Notes under the pieces: model-generated | The model's database searches: none | What the model was told of the DNA's origin: nothing | What the model saw: the letters and a program-made list of their open reading frames with translations, nothing else | Program-made: the position numbers and the translations under genes | NCBI RefSeq assembly: GCF_031181385.1 | Contig: NZ_JAPSKV010000002.1 | Coordinates: forward strand, 1 to 64,000 | Source of the DNA: Fredinandcohnia onubensis | GTDB lineage: Bacteria > Bacillota > Bacilli > Bacillales > Bacillaceae_L | Reading direction: 5' to 3' | DNA length: 64,000 bases | In this document: positions 1-8,588 of the stretch, piece after piece | How positions within the stretch are numbered: position 1 is the stretch's first letter | Layout of the letters: every line of letters starts with the position of its first letter

Positions 1-551
1 TCAACTTCCTGTTTTTAGGAGGTTTACGGTAGTCCAACTCTACTGGAGTTACATCAACTTCCTGTTTTTAGGAGGTTTACGGTAGTCCAACTCTACTGGA
101 GTTATACCAGTTCCCTTTTTTAGGAGGTTGACGGTAGTCCAACTCTACTGGAGTTACATCAACTTCCTGTTTTTAGGAGGTTGATGGTAGTCCAACTCTA
201 CTGGAGTTACATCAACTTCCTGTTTTTAGGAGGTTTACGGTAGTCCAACTCTACTGGAGTTACATCAACTTCCTGTTTTTAGGAGGTTGATGGTAGTCCA
301 ACTCTACTGGGGTTACACCAGTTCCCTTTTTTTAGGAGGTTGGCGGTAGTCCAACTCTACTGGAGTTACATCAACTTCCTGTTTTTAGGAGGTTTACGGT
401 AGTCCAACTCTACTGGAGTTACATCAACTTCCTGTTTTTAGGAGGTTTACGGTAGTCCAACTCTACTGGAGTTACATCAACTTCCTGTTTTTAGGAGGTT
501 GATGGTAGTCCAACTCTACTGTGGTTACATCAACTTCCTGTTTTTAGGAGA
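1..551. repeat. Tandem array of about ten 53-bp units (left edge truncated)
   Basis: Ten full units and a partial eleventh lie head to tail; unit starts fall at 1, 54 and then at steps of 52-53 up to 477 and 530. Each unit contains an inverted repeat with a T-rich loop (TCAACTTCCT, then GTTTTT, then AGGAGGTTGA) and a second short hairpin AACTC-TACTG-GAGTT. Variants differ mainly after AGGAGGTT (TACGG, GATGG, GACGG or GGCGG), and two units start CCAGTTCCC. The array lies downstream of the yjaZ-like gene, has no open reading frame and probably continues left of the window. It is not a CRISPR, since units abut without unique spacers. Confidence 0.95.
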
Positions 552-648
552 GTAATAGGACTTCAGCACATAGGTAAGCACCAGTTTACTATTTGGGGAA
601 CAAGTCTCTGTTTCGAAAAAAACAAAAACCCCATCCCCCACCCCACCA
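552..648 (-). other. Intergenic stretch with a G-rich run then T-run after yjaZ
   Basis: Directly after the stop codon of the leftward yjaZ-like gene the transcribed strand reads GG-T-GGGG-T-GGGGG-AT-GGGG (positions 629-647) followed by a T-rich tract (611-628). This could fold as a two-quartet G-quadruplex or simply act as a weak terminator. No ordinary stem-loop terminator is seen here, so how transcription ends is unclear. Confidence 0.35.
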
Positions 649-1296
649 TCAAAGATACTCCTTCACAAACTCCTTCGAGTCCACACCCATGATTGCGTTG
701 GTTTGTAACTTGTTAGCTTCCAAATATTGCTTAATTAAATAATAGCCTGCACAATAACCTGCCATCTTGGGGCTGAAGCCTTTTCCGTATAAAAGATCGT
801 TGTGTTTTCGTTCGTTTCTTTTTATAGTTCGGTTCGGAATTATTAGTTGTTTGACTAGTTTTTCAAGCTGTACATCGGAGTAATACTTCGTCCATCCCGC
901 TAGGTTCTCCGCCCCACAATGCTCACGAACTGCGTTTTCTGCAAGGCCCTCTAAGATCACCGTATCCAAAAAAGTTACGTCAGCTTCCTTCTTTTTATAT
1001 TTTTTCAAACGACACACATGATTGTATTCATGTGTGAGGACTGCTTTGATTTCGTCATGTGAATTATAAGGAGAGAAAAAAAGAAATAATTTGTCCTTAA
1101 AGGCAAGCCCTGATTTGCCATTATAATCTCTTTTGATTCTGGAGTTTGTTTCGTCTGCCGGGAAAATGAAGATTGGGACCTGCGGACCGTTCCATTTTTT
1201 TTGCAAGACACTATATTCTTTTTCTACTTTTCCCCATACGTTTTTAGGAAGGCTATCAAGTATGTTTCCAATAACTGACCTGTACATTCCGTGCAT
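649..1296 (-). CDS. yjaZ: YjaZ-like DUF2268 putative zinc protease, 5' end probably frameshifted
   Basis: A 215-residue product with HEYNH (residues 89-93), the HExxH zinc signature, followed by EGLAE (116-120), which probably supplies the third ligand; this is the DUF2268 family. It sits directly downstream of fabF as yjaZ does in B. subtilis, where the protein is about 46 residues longer. The frame stays open upstream to 1425 and would encode a plausible N-terminus (VIRTDQWLKES...), but no start codon lies in that frame. A GTG with a good Shine-Dalgarno (GGA, nine bases upstream) at 1419-1421 would be in frame if the G run at 1416-1419 had one more base. So the gene is either truncated by a one-base deletion, restarted at Met 1296, or affected by a sequencing error. 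Confidence 0.75.
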   Translation of the reverse strand: MHGMYRSVIGNILDSLPKNVWGKVEKEYSVLQKKWNGPQVPIFIFPADETNSRIKRDYNGKSGLAFKDKLFLFFSPYNSHDEIKAVLTHEYNHVCRLKKYKKKEADVTFLDTVILEGLAENAVREHCGAENLAGWTKYYSDVQLEKLVKQLIIPNRTIKRNERKHNDLLYGKGFSPKMAGYCAGYYLIKQYLEANKLQTNAIMGVDSKEFVKEYL

Positions 1297-1466
1297 TTTT
1301 AAATACTGATAAATCTCACGTTCTGAAGCCTTATTTGAAAAATAGCTCCTTAGTTTTTTACAAAGATTTACTGGATTTTCATGTGACTCCTTCAGCCATT
1401 GGTCTGTACGGATTACCCCACGTCACCACATCCTTTCTCCACCTCATTATCGTATTCAGTTTTCAT

Positions 1467-1501
1467 AAAAAAGGAGCCAGACCATTTGGCCTGACTCCTT
1501 G
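1467..1501 (-). terminator. Terminator after fabF
   Basis: Inverted repeat AAGGAGTCAGGCC / GGTCTGGCTCCTT with an AAAT loop and a following T run on the minus strand, 11 bases beyond the fabF stop. It separates fabF from the yjaZ-like gene. Confidence 0.8.
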
Positions 1502-1511
1502 GATTTACATG

Positions 1512-2750
1512 TTATTGATATTTCTTAAATAGAATTGTTGCGTTGTGTCCACCGAAACCAAGTGAGTTACTTAGTGCAACATTTACTTCTTGTTGTCTTG
1601 CTTTGTTTGGTACATAGTCTAAGTCACAATCTGGATCTGGTGTTTCATAGTTAATCGTTGGTGGAATGATACCTTCTTTAATTGCAAGTACTGAGAAGAT
1701 TGCTTCCACACCACCAGCTGCTCCAAGCAAGTGACCTGTCATCGATTTTGTAGAGCTGATCGCAACTTTATAAGCATGTTCACCGAGTACTTCTTTAATT
1801 GCTGCAGTTTCAAACTTATCATTGTAATCTGTGCTAGTTCCATGAGCGTTGATATAATCAACATCACTTGGATTTAGTCCTGCATCTGCAATTGCTTGGC
1901 GCATTGCGCGAGCTCCACCTTCACCGCCTGGTGCTGGAGCAGTTATATGATAAGCATCTCCTGTTGCCCCGTAGCCAACGATTTCTGCATAAATATTGGC
2001 TCCGCGTGCTAATGCATGTTCAAGTTCTTCAAGGACTAGAACTCCAGCCCCTTCACCCATTACAAATCCGTCTCGGTTTTTATCAAATGGACGGCTTGCT
2101 GTTTTTGGATCTGGGTTTAATGATACGGCTCTTGCTGAAACGAAACCAGCAAATGACATACTAGTTAATGGTGCTTCTGTTCCACCAGTAACCATGACGT
2201 CTGCATCTCCGCGTTGGATTACCTTAAACGCATCACCGATTGAGTTCGTGCCCGTCGCACATGCCGTAACTGTACAAGTATTAATTCCTTTTGCTCCGAT
2301 AGCGATGGATACCTGTCCAGCCGCCATGTCTGGAATCATCATTGGTACATAGAATGGACTTACACGACGATAGCCTTTTTCTAAGAAAATTTTATGCTGT
2401 TCTTCGTGAGTTTCCATTCCGCCAATACCTGAACCAAGCCATACTCCTACGCGCTCTGCATTATCTTCATTGATAGTTAAGTTTGCATCTTTAACAGCCA
2501 TGAATGAAGCAGCTATTGCATATTGTGTGAAGCGGTCCATACGACGTGCTTCTTTTTTGTCCATATAATTTTCCGGATTAAAATCCTTTAATTCCGCTGC
2601 CACCTTTGCAGGTAAGCCTTCAATTTGAACTCTTGTTAATGGACCGATACCTGAGACACCGTTTTTCGCGTTTTCCCACGTCGTTTTCACATCGTTACCT
2701 AACGGCGAAACCGTGCCTAATCCTGTTACTACTACACGCTTCTTTTCCAT
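1512..2750 (-). CDS. fabF: Beta-ketoacyl-ACP synthase II
   Basis: Elongating condensing enzyme of type II fatty acid synthesis: it condenses acyl-ACP with malonyl-ACP in the cytoplasm. The 412-residue length is typical of FabF. The catalytic triad is visible: Cys164 in VTACATG, His303 in NAHGTST and His340 in SMTGHLLGA. The glycine-rich C-terminal NSLGFGGHN is also present. The start at 2750 is preceded by GGAAGGAGAAAG. It lies 76 bases after fabH in the same direction, so the two form the fabHA-fabF operon controlled by the FapR operator upstream of fabH. Confidence 0.97.
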   Translation of the reverse strand: MEKKRVVVTGLGTVSPLGNDVKTTWENAKNGVSGIGPLTRVQIEGLPAKVAAELKDFNPENYMDKKEARRMDRFTQYAIAASFMAVKDANLTINEDNAERVGVWLGSGIGGMETHEEQHKIFLEKGYRRVSPFYVPMMIPDMAAGQVSIAIGAKGINTCTVTACATGTNSIGDAFKVIQRGDADVMVTGGTEAPLTSMSFAGFVSARAVSLNPDPKTASRPFDKNRDGFVMGEGAGVLVLEELEHALARGANIYAEIVGYGATGDAYHITAPAPGGEGGARAMRQAIADAGLNPSDVDYINAHGTSTDYNDKFETAAIKEVLGEHAYKVAISSTKSMTGHLLGAAGGVEAIFSVLAIKEGIIPPTINYETPDPDCDLDYVPNKARQQEVNVALSNSLGFGGHNATILFKKYQ

Positions 2751-2826
2751 AATCTTTCTCCTTCCAGTCTATTTCAACATTTCTATTAAAAGTTGCGACA
2801 AATAATGTTCTTTTATGTTAGTTTCT

Positions 2827-3759
2827 TTAGCGACCCCATCTTATACAGATGGCACCCCAAGTTAGTCCTCCACCAAATCCTACCATAACAATTACGTCAT
2901 CATCCTTAATTTTTCCTGCTTCAATATCTTCAACAATCGAAATTGGAATGGATGCTGCTGATGTATTTCCGTATTTATTTACTGTTTTAGACATTTTTTC
3001 AACTGGTAGTTCGAGTCTTTCTCTTGAAGCTTCCATTATTCGAATGTTTGCTTGGTGTGGGATTAAATAATCAACATCTTCACGCTTTAATCCTGCTTTT
3101 TCTATTACATTTACACTTGATTCGCCCATTTGTCTTACTGCAAATTTGAAGACTTCGCGCCCATTCATAATGATGTGTTCATCTTGGTAAAGATGTTTAG
3201 CACCAGTTCCGTCTGCTCCTAATTCGAAAGAGAGGATTCCTCTTCCTTCTGAAACTTCACCAAGAACAACTGAACCTGCTCCATCTCCAAATAATACGGC
3301 TGTATTTCTGTCGCTCCAGTCCACAATTTTAGAGAGTTTTTCAACACCTACTACTAATACATGCTTATAATCACCATTTTCAATAAACTGTTTACCTGTA
3401 ATGATTCCGTACATAAATCCAGCACATGCTGCACTAATATCCATTGCCGCTGCATTTTTTGCACCAAGACGTTCTTGGATCATACATGCAACTGACGGAA
3501 ATGGATTGTCCGGTGTTACTGTAGCTACAATAATCAGGTCTAATGCTTCTGCGCTGATACCTGAATCTTCTAACGCTCTACGGGCTGCTTCATACGCCAT
3601 ATCAGAAGTATTTGTATCATCATCGGCAATTCTGCGTTCTTCTATTCCTGTTCTTGTACGAATCCATTCATCTGATGTATCTAAGATTTTTTCGAGATCT
3701 TTGTTTGTTACCACTCTTTCCGGTACAAATCGATTGATTCCAATTATTCCTACACCCAT
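2827..3759 (-). CDS. fabHA: Beta-ketoacyl-ACP synthase III
   Basis: Initiates fatty acid synthesis by condensing acetyl-CoA or branched acyl-CoA primers with malonyl-ACP; in bacilli FabH selects the branched primers that give iso/anteiso lipids. The 310-residue sequence has Cys112 (SAACAGF), His235 (IPHQANIRI) and Asn265 (YGNTSAAS), the complete FabH triad. It is first in the fabHA-fabF operon. Position next to fabF and the yjzB-like gene matches fabHA rather than the second B. subtilis paralogue fabHB. Confidence 0.96.
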   Translation of the reverse strand: MGVGIIGINRFVPERVVTNKDLEKILDTSDEWIRTRTGIEERRIADDDTNTSDMAYEAARRALEDSGISAEALDLIIVATVTPDNPFPSVACMIQERLGAKNAAAMDISAACAGFMYGIITGKQFIENGDYKHVLVVGVEKLSKIVDWSDRNTAVLFGDGAGSVVLGEVSEGRGILSFELGADGTGAKHLYQDEHIIMNGREVFKFAVRQMGESSVNVIEKAGLKREDVDYLIPHQANIRIMEASRERLELPVEKMSKTVNKYGNTSAASIPISIVEDIEAGKIKDDDVIVMVGFGGGLTWGAICIRWGR

Positions 3760-3841
3760 ACAAACATCTCCCTTTTTATGAGAAAAACATAATTATTATC
3801 AAAAAAGCTTTTTTTATTCCGAGCTTTTCTTATTATCAATT

Positions 3842-3860
3842 ATTATGACTTGGTACTAAT
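3842..3860 (-). promoter_or_regulatory. FapR operator upstream of fabHA
   Basis: Read on the minus strand the site is ATTAGTACCAAGTCATAAT, closely matching the FapR consensus TTAGTACC-N-GGTACTAA family; the left half is perfect and the right half is degenerate. FapR is released by malonyl-CoA. The site lies about 85 bases upstream of the fabHA start in AT-rich promoter DNA. Confidence 0.75.
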
Positions 3861-4028
3861 TTTAATTCATTTTTTAATTGTTATCAACTCTTTGGTTTTA
3901 TTTTTTGAAAGATTCCATGTTAGCCTAGGGTTTTGAGTGATACTAGCCCATCTCATTTTTTGCGATGCATCATATGAATATAATAAAACTGTTGTGAAGA
4001 AAACTTCTAATGTGAGTTGGTGATAAAA

Positions 4029-4304
4029 ATGAGTAATGAGAATGAAGAATTTGATTTAAAAGAAGAAAAGAGAGAGCGTGATTCTTCTTCGATGGATCCG
4101 TTTGATCGCCTCATGTTTGGTCCTCGTCCGACAAAGAGAAATGAAAAAAATGCATCAGAAGAAAATTCCAATCAAAACCATGCTGATGGAGTAGATTTCA
4201 ACCAACTTATGGGACAAATTAGTGATATTATGACCTCCATTGACAAAATCAAACCAGCTTTAAAAGATCTTTCGCCACTCCTTGATTATTTTCGAAAAAA
4301 ATAG
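4029..4304 (+). CDS. yjzB: YjzB-like small protein
   Basis: A 91-residue, highly charged protein of unknown function with an acidic/basic N-terminal half containing DPFDRLMFGPRP and a C-terminal predicted helix (roughly 60-90). No membrane segment. The ATG at 4029 follows GGTGAT at proper spacing; an upstream TTG at 4017 is less likely. It is placed between med and fabHA in opposite orientation to both, the position of yjzB in B. subtilis; the name rests on synteny, not on a recognised motif. Confidence 0.6.
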   Translation: MSNENEEFDLKEEKRERDSSSMDPFDRLMFGPRPTKRNEKNASEENSNQNHADGVDFNQLMGQISDIMTSIDKIKPALKDLSPLLDYFRKK

Positions 4305-4342
4305 AAGAAGCTATCACCTGATGTGATAGCTTCTTCTATTTT
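4298..4342. terminator. Bidirectional terminator between yjzB and med
   Basis: A perfect 14-bp stem GAAGAAGCTATCAC / GTGATAGCTTCTTC with loop CTGAT, flanked by A and T runs. Its arms include the stop codons of both convergent genes, leaving no room for a comZ gene after med. Confidence 0.93.
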
Positions 4343-5292
4343 GATGGAAGATCTCCCGTTTCTTTATATTGTTTAATATAATCTTTTAGTTCTGCAATAA
4401 AGTTTTCATCAACTTTTGGGCTAAAAACCCCCATTGAAATGACTTCATCCTGAAAATCAAACGAGAGGTTTCCTGAAGCAAGTTCACCTTTATTGAACTT
4501 TTCGGCAACTAACATATAGAGTTGATCCACATGCTGAACAGTACTTGTATAGACAGTTTCTTTGCCCAGGTCTGATTGGTCTGATACATAACCTATTGCA
4601 TATAGGCCTTCTTCCTTAAGCTTTTCTATCACTGGTACATTGTAGCCATCTCCAGCAGGATAAATAATATCGACACCATCTGAAATCATTTTCTCAGCAA
4701 TCGAAATTGCCTTTTCGTCATCATCCCAGTTTTGAACATATCCAATATCTACATCGACTTCATCATTTTGAAATAAAACACCTTCATAAAACCCATTGAT
4801 TTCAGGTTGCCATTCAAAAGCAGCAACAATACCAACTTTGTTTGTTTCCGTCATTTCACCCGCAACCATGCCACCGAAAAATCCCATTGCATGAGCTTCA
4901 AAGTTTAAGCTCGTCACATTCTCTTTTCGCGTATTCCCATTAAAAAAAACAAAATGTACATCAGGGTATTCATCCGCAATATCATTAAAAATTGTAGCAT
5001 ATTCACTACCATGGCCAAATATTAAGTTGACACCTTTATCGACATATTCATCCACAGCAGATCTAGTTGCAGCTTCTGTCGTAATTCCTTCTTTGTAAAA
5101 GACATCAACCTCAAATTGAGATTTTATCTGTAATAAACCCTTATACCCTTTCGTTCCCCAAACTTGGTCATCTATTGTATCTGGTACAAGCAAACCTACT
5201 TTTTTGACCCCATTATCTGCATCTGTTTGTCCACAGGATACGAGAAAACTTAATAGGAATAAGAGCGTCACCCACCTAAACAACTTTTGCAT
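4336..5292 (-). CDS. med: Med-like BMP/PnrA-family lipoprotein
   Basis: A 318-residue lipoprotein: basic N-terminus, hydrophobic stretch and lipobox LVSC with acylated Cys20, then a periplasmic-binding-like BMP (PnrA) domain over the rest. In B. subtilis Med promotes competence through ComK, while BMP proteins elsewhere bind nucleosides. The start at 5292 is chosen because GAAGGAGTTG lies just upstream; a longer form from 5328 lacks this. The neighbours yjaV and yjaU support the med assignment. The comZ gene that follows med in B. subtilis is missing: a terminator begins at the stop codon. Confidence 0.8.
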   Translation of the reverse strand: MQKLFRWVTLLFLLSFLVSCGQTDADNGVKKVGLLVPDTIDDQVWGTKGYKGLLQIKSQFEVDVFYKEGITTEAATRSAVDEYVDKGVNLIFGHGSEYATIFNDIADEYPDVHFVFFNGNTRKENVTSLNFEAHAMGFFGGMVAGEMTETNKVGIVAAFEWQPEINGFYEGVLFQNDEVDVDIGYVQNWDDDEKAISIAEKMISDGVDIIYPAGDGYNVPVIEKLKEEGLYAIGYVSDQSDLGKETVYTSTVQHVDQLYMLVAEKFNKGELASGNLSFDFQDEVISMGVFSPKVDENFIAELKDYIKQYKETGDLPSK

Positions 5293-5381
5293 TACTACAA
5301 CTCCTTCAAAAACAAAAACCAAATTCATCTTCTATACTTTATTTTATTGTACTTTGTGCTACTTGAAAAGCAAAAGAAGTA

Positions 5382-5948
5382 CTAGCTGTCTAAGTTTTGG
5401 TGGATATATTCTTTATGGTCATTCTTTATTTGAATACCTTCAGCTAAACTTTTATTCGAAAAGTCGATAAACGTAAACAAAAACTCTATATTCTTCGTCC
5501 GGATCTTCCGATGTTCCCACAGACTATTTTCTAAATTTATTTTGGAATACCAACTCTCATCCAATTCTTCCTCAAAAGAGTTCTTTGCAACTCTGTTTAT
5601 ATTATGTGCCGAAACAAGAATAAGTTTCGTTTTTGAATCGTTGCAATAGTCGAATACAGATTGAAGTCTTTCCTCTATTTCCTCATTTCGATATGGATGG
5701 GTAGTGCTAAACCATGGATATATGACTGCATCTGTTTTGTCGATTAAACTCTGGTTTAATATTGCCTTTGAATTCTCGATAAAAAGAAAATAGGCATTAC
5801 GCCCAACATAGAGCATTTTATTTTCTTCCGGACTATTTTCCATCGGTTCTGCATCTACTCCAATGACATTGATTTCCTCTTCTAGCATCCTGCAGCAGAG
5901 TCCATATCCCACAAACGAGAAAGCATCGAATAGTATGACCTTCTTCAC
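5382..5948 (-). CDS. yjaV: YjaV-like protein with Rossmann-like N-terminus
   Basis: About 188 residues. The N-terminus (KKVILFDAFSFVGYG) resembles a degenerate dinucleotide-binding Rossmann strand-loop-helix, but the glycine motif is incomplete, so an enzymatic role cannot be claimed. The GTG at 5948 is preferred since GGGGG lies nine bases upstream; the in-frame ATG at 5957 is too close to it. It sits between med and yjaU as yjaV does in B. subtilis. Function is unknown; the assignment is by position and size. Confidence 0.6.
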   Translation of the reverse strand: MKKVILFDAFSFVGYGLCCRMLEEEINVIGVDAEPMENSPEENKMLYVGRNAYFLFIENSKAILNQSLIDKTDAVIYPWFSTTHPYRNEEIEERLQSVFDYCNDSKTKLILVSAHNINRVAKNSFEEELDESWYSKINLENSLWEHRKIRTKNIEFLFTFIDFSNKSLAEGIQIKNDHKEYIHQNLDS

Positions 5949-5976
5949 TTGTAACATCCCCCATATATTATTAATC

Positions 5977-6162
5977 AAATGCGCCTTGGTGTATTTGCCG
6001 CCCGATTTTTTTCGAGCCTGCTCGAAAAACTTCCATTGAAAAATCGTGGCATCCGCCGGAGGCTAACTTTATTCAGCCATAGTTTGAACTCCCACAAAAG
6101 ACTAAACCTTTACTCCTCATCCCCCCATTATATTAATAGGGACTTCTGCTGAATAAAGTTAC
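5977..6162. repeat. Dispersed palindromic repeat, copy 1
   Basis: The left part starts AAATGCGCCTTGG and includes nested inverted repeats (CGAG/CTCG; CGATTTTT/GAAAAATCG) and GGCATCCGCCGGAGGC. The right part is bounded by inverted ends ACTTTATTCAGC (6068) and GCTGAATAAAGT (6148-6159). Two more copies lie at 18005-18206 and 37621-37804. No coding capacity; it looks like a MITE- or REP-like element. Confidence 0.85.
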
Positions 6163-6186
6163 AGTATCGTATGCGGGTTGGTAAAT

Positions 6187-6223
6187 AAAAAGTCCCTATT
6201 CTTTCAAGAAACTGGGACTTTTT
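6187..6223 (-). terminator. Terminator after yjaU
   Basis: AAAAAGTCCC and GGGACTTTTT form the arms around a 17-base loop that itself contains TTTC/GAAA pairing. It overlaps the stop of the leftward yjaU-like gene. Confidence 0.75.
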
Positions 6224-6953
6224 ATAATTCCTTTTCATTTTCTTTATAGAAGCTACCAATCGAGCGACTGAATGCATACGTATTTTCACTGATATGATAA
6301 CTTAACGTGACTAGCTCGTTTCCACTTTGATATTTCTTACTGTGTATTTCAGGAGTGTATGTTCTTTCATTTGTGTTATGCCAAATTTTAATTGGAATAC
6401 CTGGGATTGCAAGACTTTCTTTTGGTGCTATATCTTTAATTTTGGATTCAACTTCTCGTTCCTCAAGGTGATAAGCTATTGCAACTTCTTTTAGCAATTT
6501 TTTATAAAAAAATTTATTTTTTCTTTCATTCTCAATATGGGCAACTAAATCAATACATGGATTTAGGAAGGCCATGGATCGTATTTCTCCTTGCATCCTT
6601 TTACTTAACTGCATGGCAGTTAATGCTCCCATCCCTTCTGCAAGAATATGGATGCGTGTGTTTAGGATTTCACGTTTCATCACGATGTGATACAACTGTT
6701 TTGCCAATTTAACGGAGGCAGGATTTCCCCAGTTTGCACCGTACAGGTTTGAATAAAATACCGTATATCCCTCATCCTTAAGGTATTCGAGAATTTGAGA
6801 CCTTGCGTAATTTTGAATCCAAAAGCTAGAGCTTTCTTCTACAAAATTCGTTTTATCCCCAATGATTAAAACAGCAAAGCCATTTGGACGTTTTGGCAAA
6901 TGAAGAGCAGACCACTCCGTATCGAGCTTAAAGAATTGTTTATTTTGTACCAT
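6222..6953 (-). CDS. yjaU: YjaU-like alpha/beta-hydrolase fold protein, apparently without nucleophile
   Basis: A 243-residue protein with an alpha/beta-hydrolase pattern: early strand FAVLIIGDK, a nucleophile-elbow region at ILAEGMGALTA and a C-terminal segment with YHISENTYAF. The usual GxSxG elbow reads AEGMG, so Gly stands where Ser should be; it is probably not a standard hydrolase. GGAGAAGAGGG precedes the ATG at 6953. Location beside yjzD matches yjaU in B. subtilis. Substrate and role unknown. Confidence 0.6.
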   Translation of the reverse strand: MVQNKQFFKLDTEWSALHLPKRPNGFAVLIIGDKTNFVEESSSFWIQNYARSQILEYLKDEGYTVFYSNLYGANWGNPASVKLAKQLYHIVMKREILNTRIHILAEGMGALTAMQLSKRMQGEIRSMAFLNPCIDLVAHIENERKNKFFYKKLLKEVAIAYHLEEREVESKIKDIAPKESLAIPGIPIKIWHNTNERTYTPEIHSKKYQSGNELVTLSYHISENTYAFSRSIGSFYKENEKEL

Positions 6954-7111
6954 TGCCCTCTTCTCCTACTCCTGATTTTCGTCCTTCATGATTAGTGTAT
7001 GATATGAAATAAAAGATGAAAGGGGGAAATGCCTATAAAATAGCTTTTCTTAAAGATGACAAATGTGGTAAACTATTTAAAGATATCGTTAAATTTAATG
7101 AGGTGAAAACA

Positions 7112-7300
7112 TTGCGTTATTTTTGGACTTTCTTTTGGACATTCCTCTTAATCCAAATGGCTTCATATGTTATTGGATCAATGCAGGCAGCTACATATTC
7201 ATTTCAAACAGCTTCAGTCGTTGCGGTGATTGTTACAGCCCTAATCATTATTTTAGGTTCTGTTATTCCAAACGAGCCTGTAGAGGAACCTCATCATTAA
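7112..7300 (+). CDS. yjzD: YjzD-like DUF2929 membrane protein
   Basis: A 62-residue protein with two hydrophobic helices (about 3-23 and 30-50) and a short acidic tail ending PNEPVEEPHH, fitting DUF2929. The TTG at 7112 is the likely start because GAGGTG lies six bases upstream; the longer frame beginning at 7016 has no such site. Its position opposite yjaU and next to yjzC is as in B. subtilis. Function unknown. Confidence 0.75.
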   Translation: MRYFWTFFWTFLLIQMASYVIGSMQAATYSFQTASVVAVIVTALIIILGSVIPNEPVEEPHH

Positions 7301-7304
7301 TATG

Positions 7305-7334
7305 CAAAAAAAGACCCGAACGGGTCTTTTTTTG
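7305..7334. terminator. Bidirectional terminator between yjzD and yjzC
   Basis: AAAAAAAGACCCG / CGGGTCTTTTTTT with loop AA serves the two convergent genes. Confidence 0.93.
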
Positions 7335-7338
7335 TTGT

Positions 7339-7518
7339 TTACGGCTTTCTTTTATATGACCATTTGCGGTTGTGGTTTGAGTTTTCCGGGAATGGGTCAC
7401 CAGCACTTAATTTTACACTTTTAGGGTTCTTAACCATATCTCCTTGCTCGCCGATTTCTACATAAATCCCATTATTCGGTGCTTTTTGCCCTGCACGAAA
7501 TTCATGACTTTGCCCCAT
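7339..7518 (-). CDS. yjzC: YjzC-like small protein
   Basis: A 59-residue soluble basic protein starting MGQSHEFRAGQ and containing NNGIYVEIGEQGD and a Lys/Arg-rich end. The second of two adjacent ATGs (7518) has the better spacing from AAAGGAGG. It is followed by yjzD and preceded by argF, the B. subtilis arrangement. Family of unknown function. Confidence 0.75.
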   Translation of the reverse strand: MGQSHEFRAGQKAPNNGIYVEIGEQGDMVKNPKSVKLSAGDPFPENSNHNRKWSYKRKP

Positions 7519-7580
7519 CATAATCCTCCTTTTTGAATAGTATTACAAGATTACTATTCCCACTACCCTTTAAAATCATG

Positions 7581-7616
7581 AAAAAAAGCCCCAGTACTTA
7601 AAAAGGACTGAGGCTT
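7581..7616 (-). terminator. Terminator at the end of the arginine cluster
   Basis: AAGCCTCAGTCC / GGGGCTTTTTTT-type imperfect stem ending in a T run on the minus strand, 13 bases after the argF stop. Confidence 0.8.
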
Positions 7617-7628
7617 CATAAAATTTGC

Positions 7629-8588
7629 TTATTCCATAATTGCTTTTAATACTGCTTTTTGAACGTGGAGACGATTTCCTGCTTGTTCGAATACAACTGA
7701 ATGTGGACCATCAATCACATCGGCCGTAACTTCTTCACCACGATGTGCTGGTAAACAGTGCATGAACATGTAGTCTTTATTAGCAGCACTTACAAGCTCT
7801 GAATTAACTTGATATTGCATAAACGCCTGAAGTCTTTCTTGCTGCTCCTTTTCTTGCCCCATGCTTGCCCATACATCTGTGTATATATAATCGGCACCTT
7901 CTAGGCCGCCAACAGGATCATGGCTAACATCAATAACTGCGTTTGTTTCTTTTGCAATTTCTTTTGCTTTCTCTACAATAAAAGCCTTCGGAGCATATTT
8001 AGGCGGACAAACTACCGTACAGTCCATTCCAACCTTTGCCGAAGCAATCATTAGTGAATGTGCAACATTATTGCCATCCCCAACATAGACAAGTTTGCTC
8101 CCTTTGAAGATTTTCTTTTTTTCATAAATCGTGAGTAAATCAGCTAATGCCTGGCATGGATGATAGTCTTCTGTTAGACCATTGATGACTGGAATACTTG
8201 CAAATTTAGCGAGCTCCTCAATTTTTTCATGCTCAAATGTACGAATCATGATGGCATCTACATATTCAGACAATACCATCGCTGTATCAGCAATTGATTC
8301 TCCTCTACCTAGCTGCATATCATTGCTATTTAGGTAGATTGCATTTCCACCAAGCTGAAGCATACCTGCCTCAAATGACACTCTTGTACGGGTTGAATGC
8401 TTTTCAAAGATCATCGCTAAGGTTTTTCCTTTTAAATACGGTGTCTCTTCCCCATTCTTATGCTTTTGCTTTATTTCAATAGCTGTATCCAACAAACTGA
8501 TAATTTCTTCACCCGTTAAATCAAGGAGAGTAAGTAAATCCTTTCCCTTTAGAACGTTGTTAGCATTATGTTTAATAGCAGTTGTCAT
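7629..8588 (-). CDS. argF: Ornithine carbamoyltransferase
   Basis: Transfers carbamoyl from carbamoyl phosphate to ornithine to form citrulline in arginine synthesis. The 319-residue sequence has the carbamoyl-phosphate loop STRTR (65-69), HPCQALAD and the C-terminal [10 protein letters not shown] ornithine motif. The start codon overlaps the carB stop by four bases, so translation is probably coupled. It is the last gene of the cluster. An anabolic role is inferred from the setting with carAB. Confidence 0.96.
   Translation of the reverse strand: MTTAIKHNANNVLKGKDLLTLLDLTGEEIISLLDTAIEIKQKHKNGEETPYLKGKTLAMIFEKHSTRTRVSFEAGMLQLGGNAIYLNSNDMQLGRGESIADTAMVLSEYVDAIMIRTFEHEKIEELAKFASIPVINGLTEDYHPCQALADLLTIYEKKKIFKGSKLVYVGDGNNVAHSLMIASAKVGMDCTVVCPPKYAPKAFIVEKAKEIAKETNAVIDVSHDPVGGLEGADYIYTDVWASMGQEKEQQERLQAFMQYQVNSELVSAANKDYMFMHCLPAHRGEEVTADVIDGPHSVVFEQAGNRLHVQKAVLKAIME

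Noticed and set aside
1-551. CRISPR array
   Set aside because: The units abut with near-identical sequence throughout; there are no unique spacers and no cas genes.
1868-2352. Open frames on the plus strand inside fabF
   Set aside because: They are antisense to a complete, motif-rich fabF and have no ribosome binding site or family resemblance.
5204-5470. Plus-strand frame across the med start
   Set aside because: Antisense to med and its promoter; composition is low complexity and no start signal is seen.
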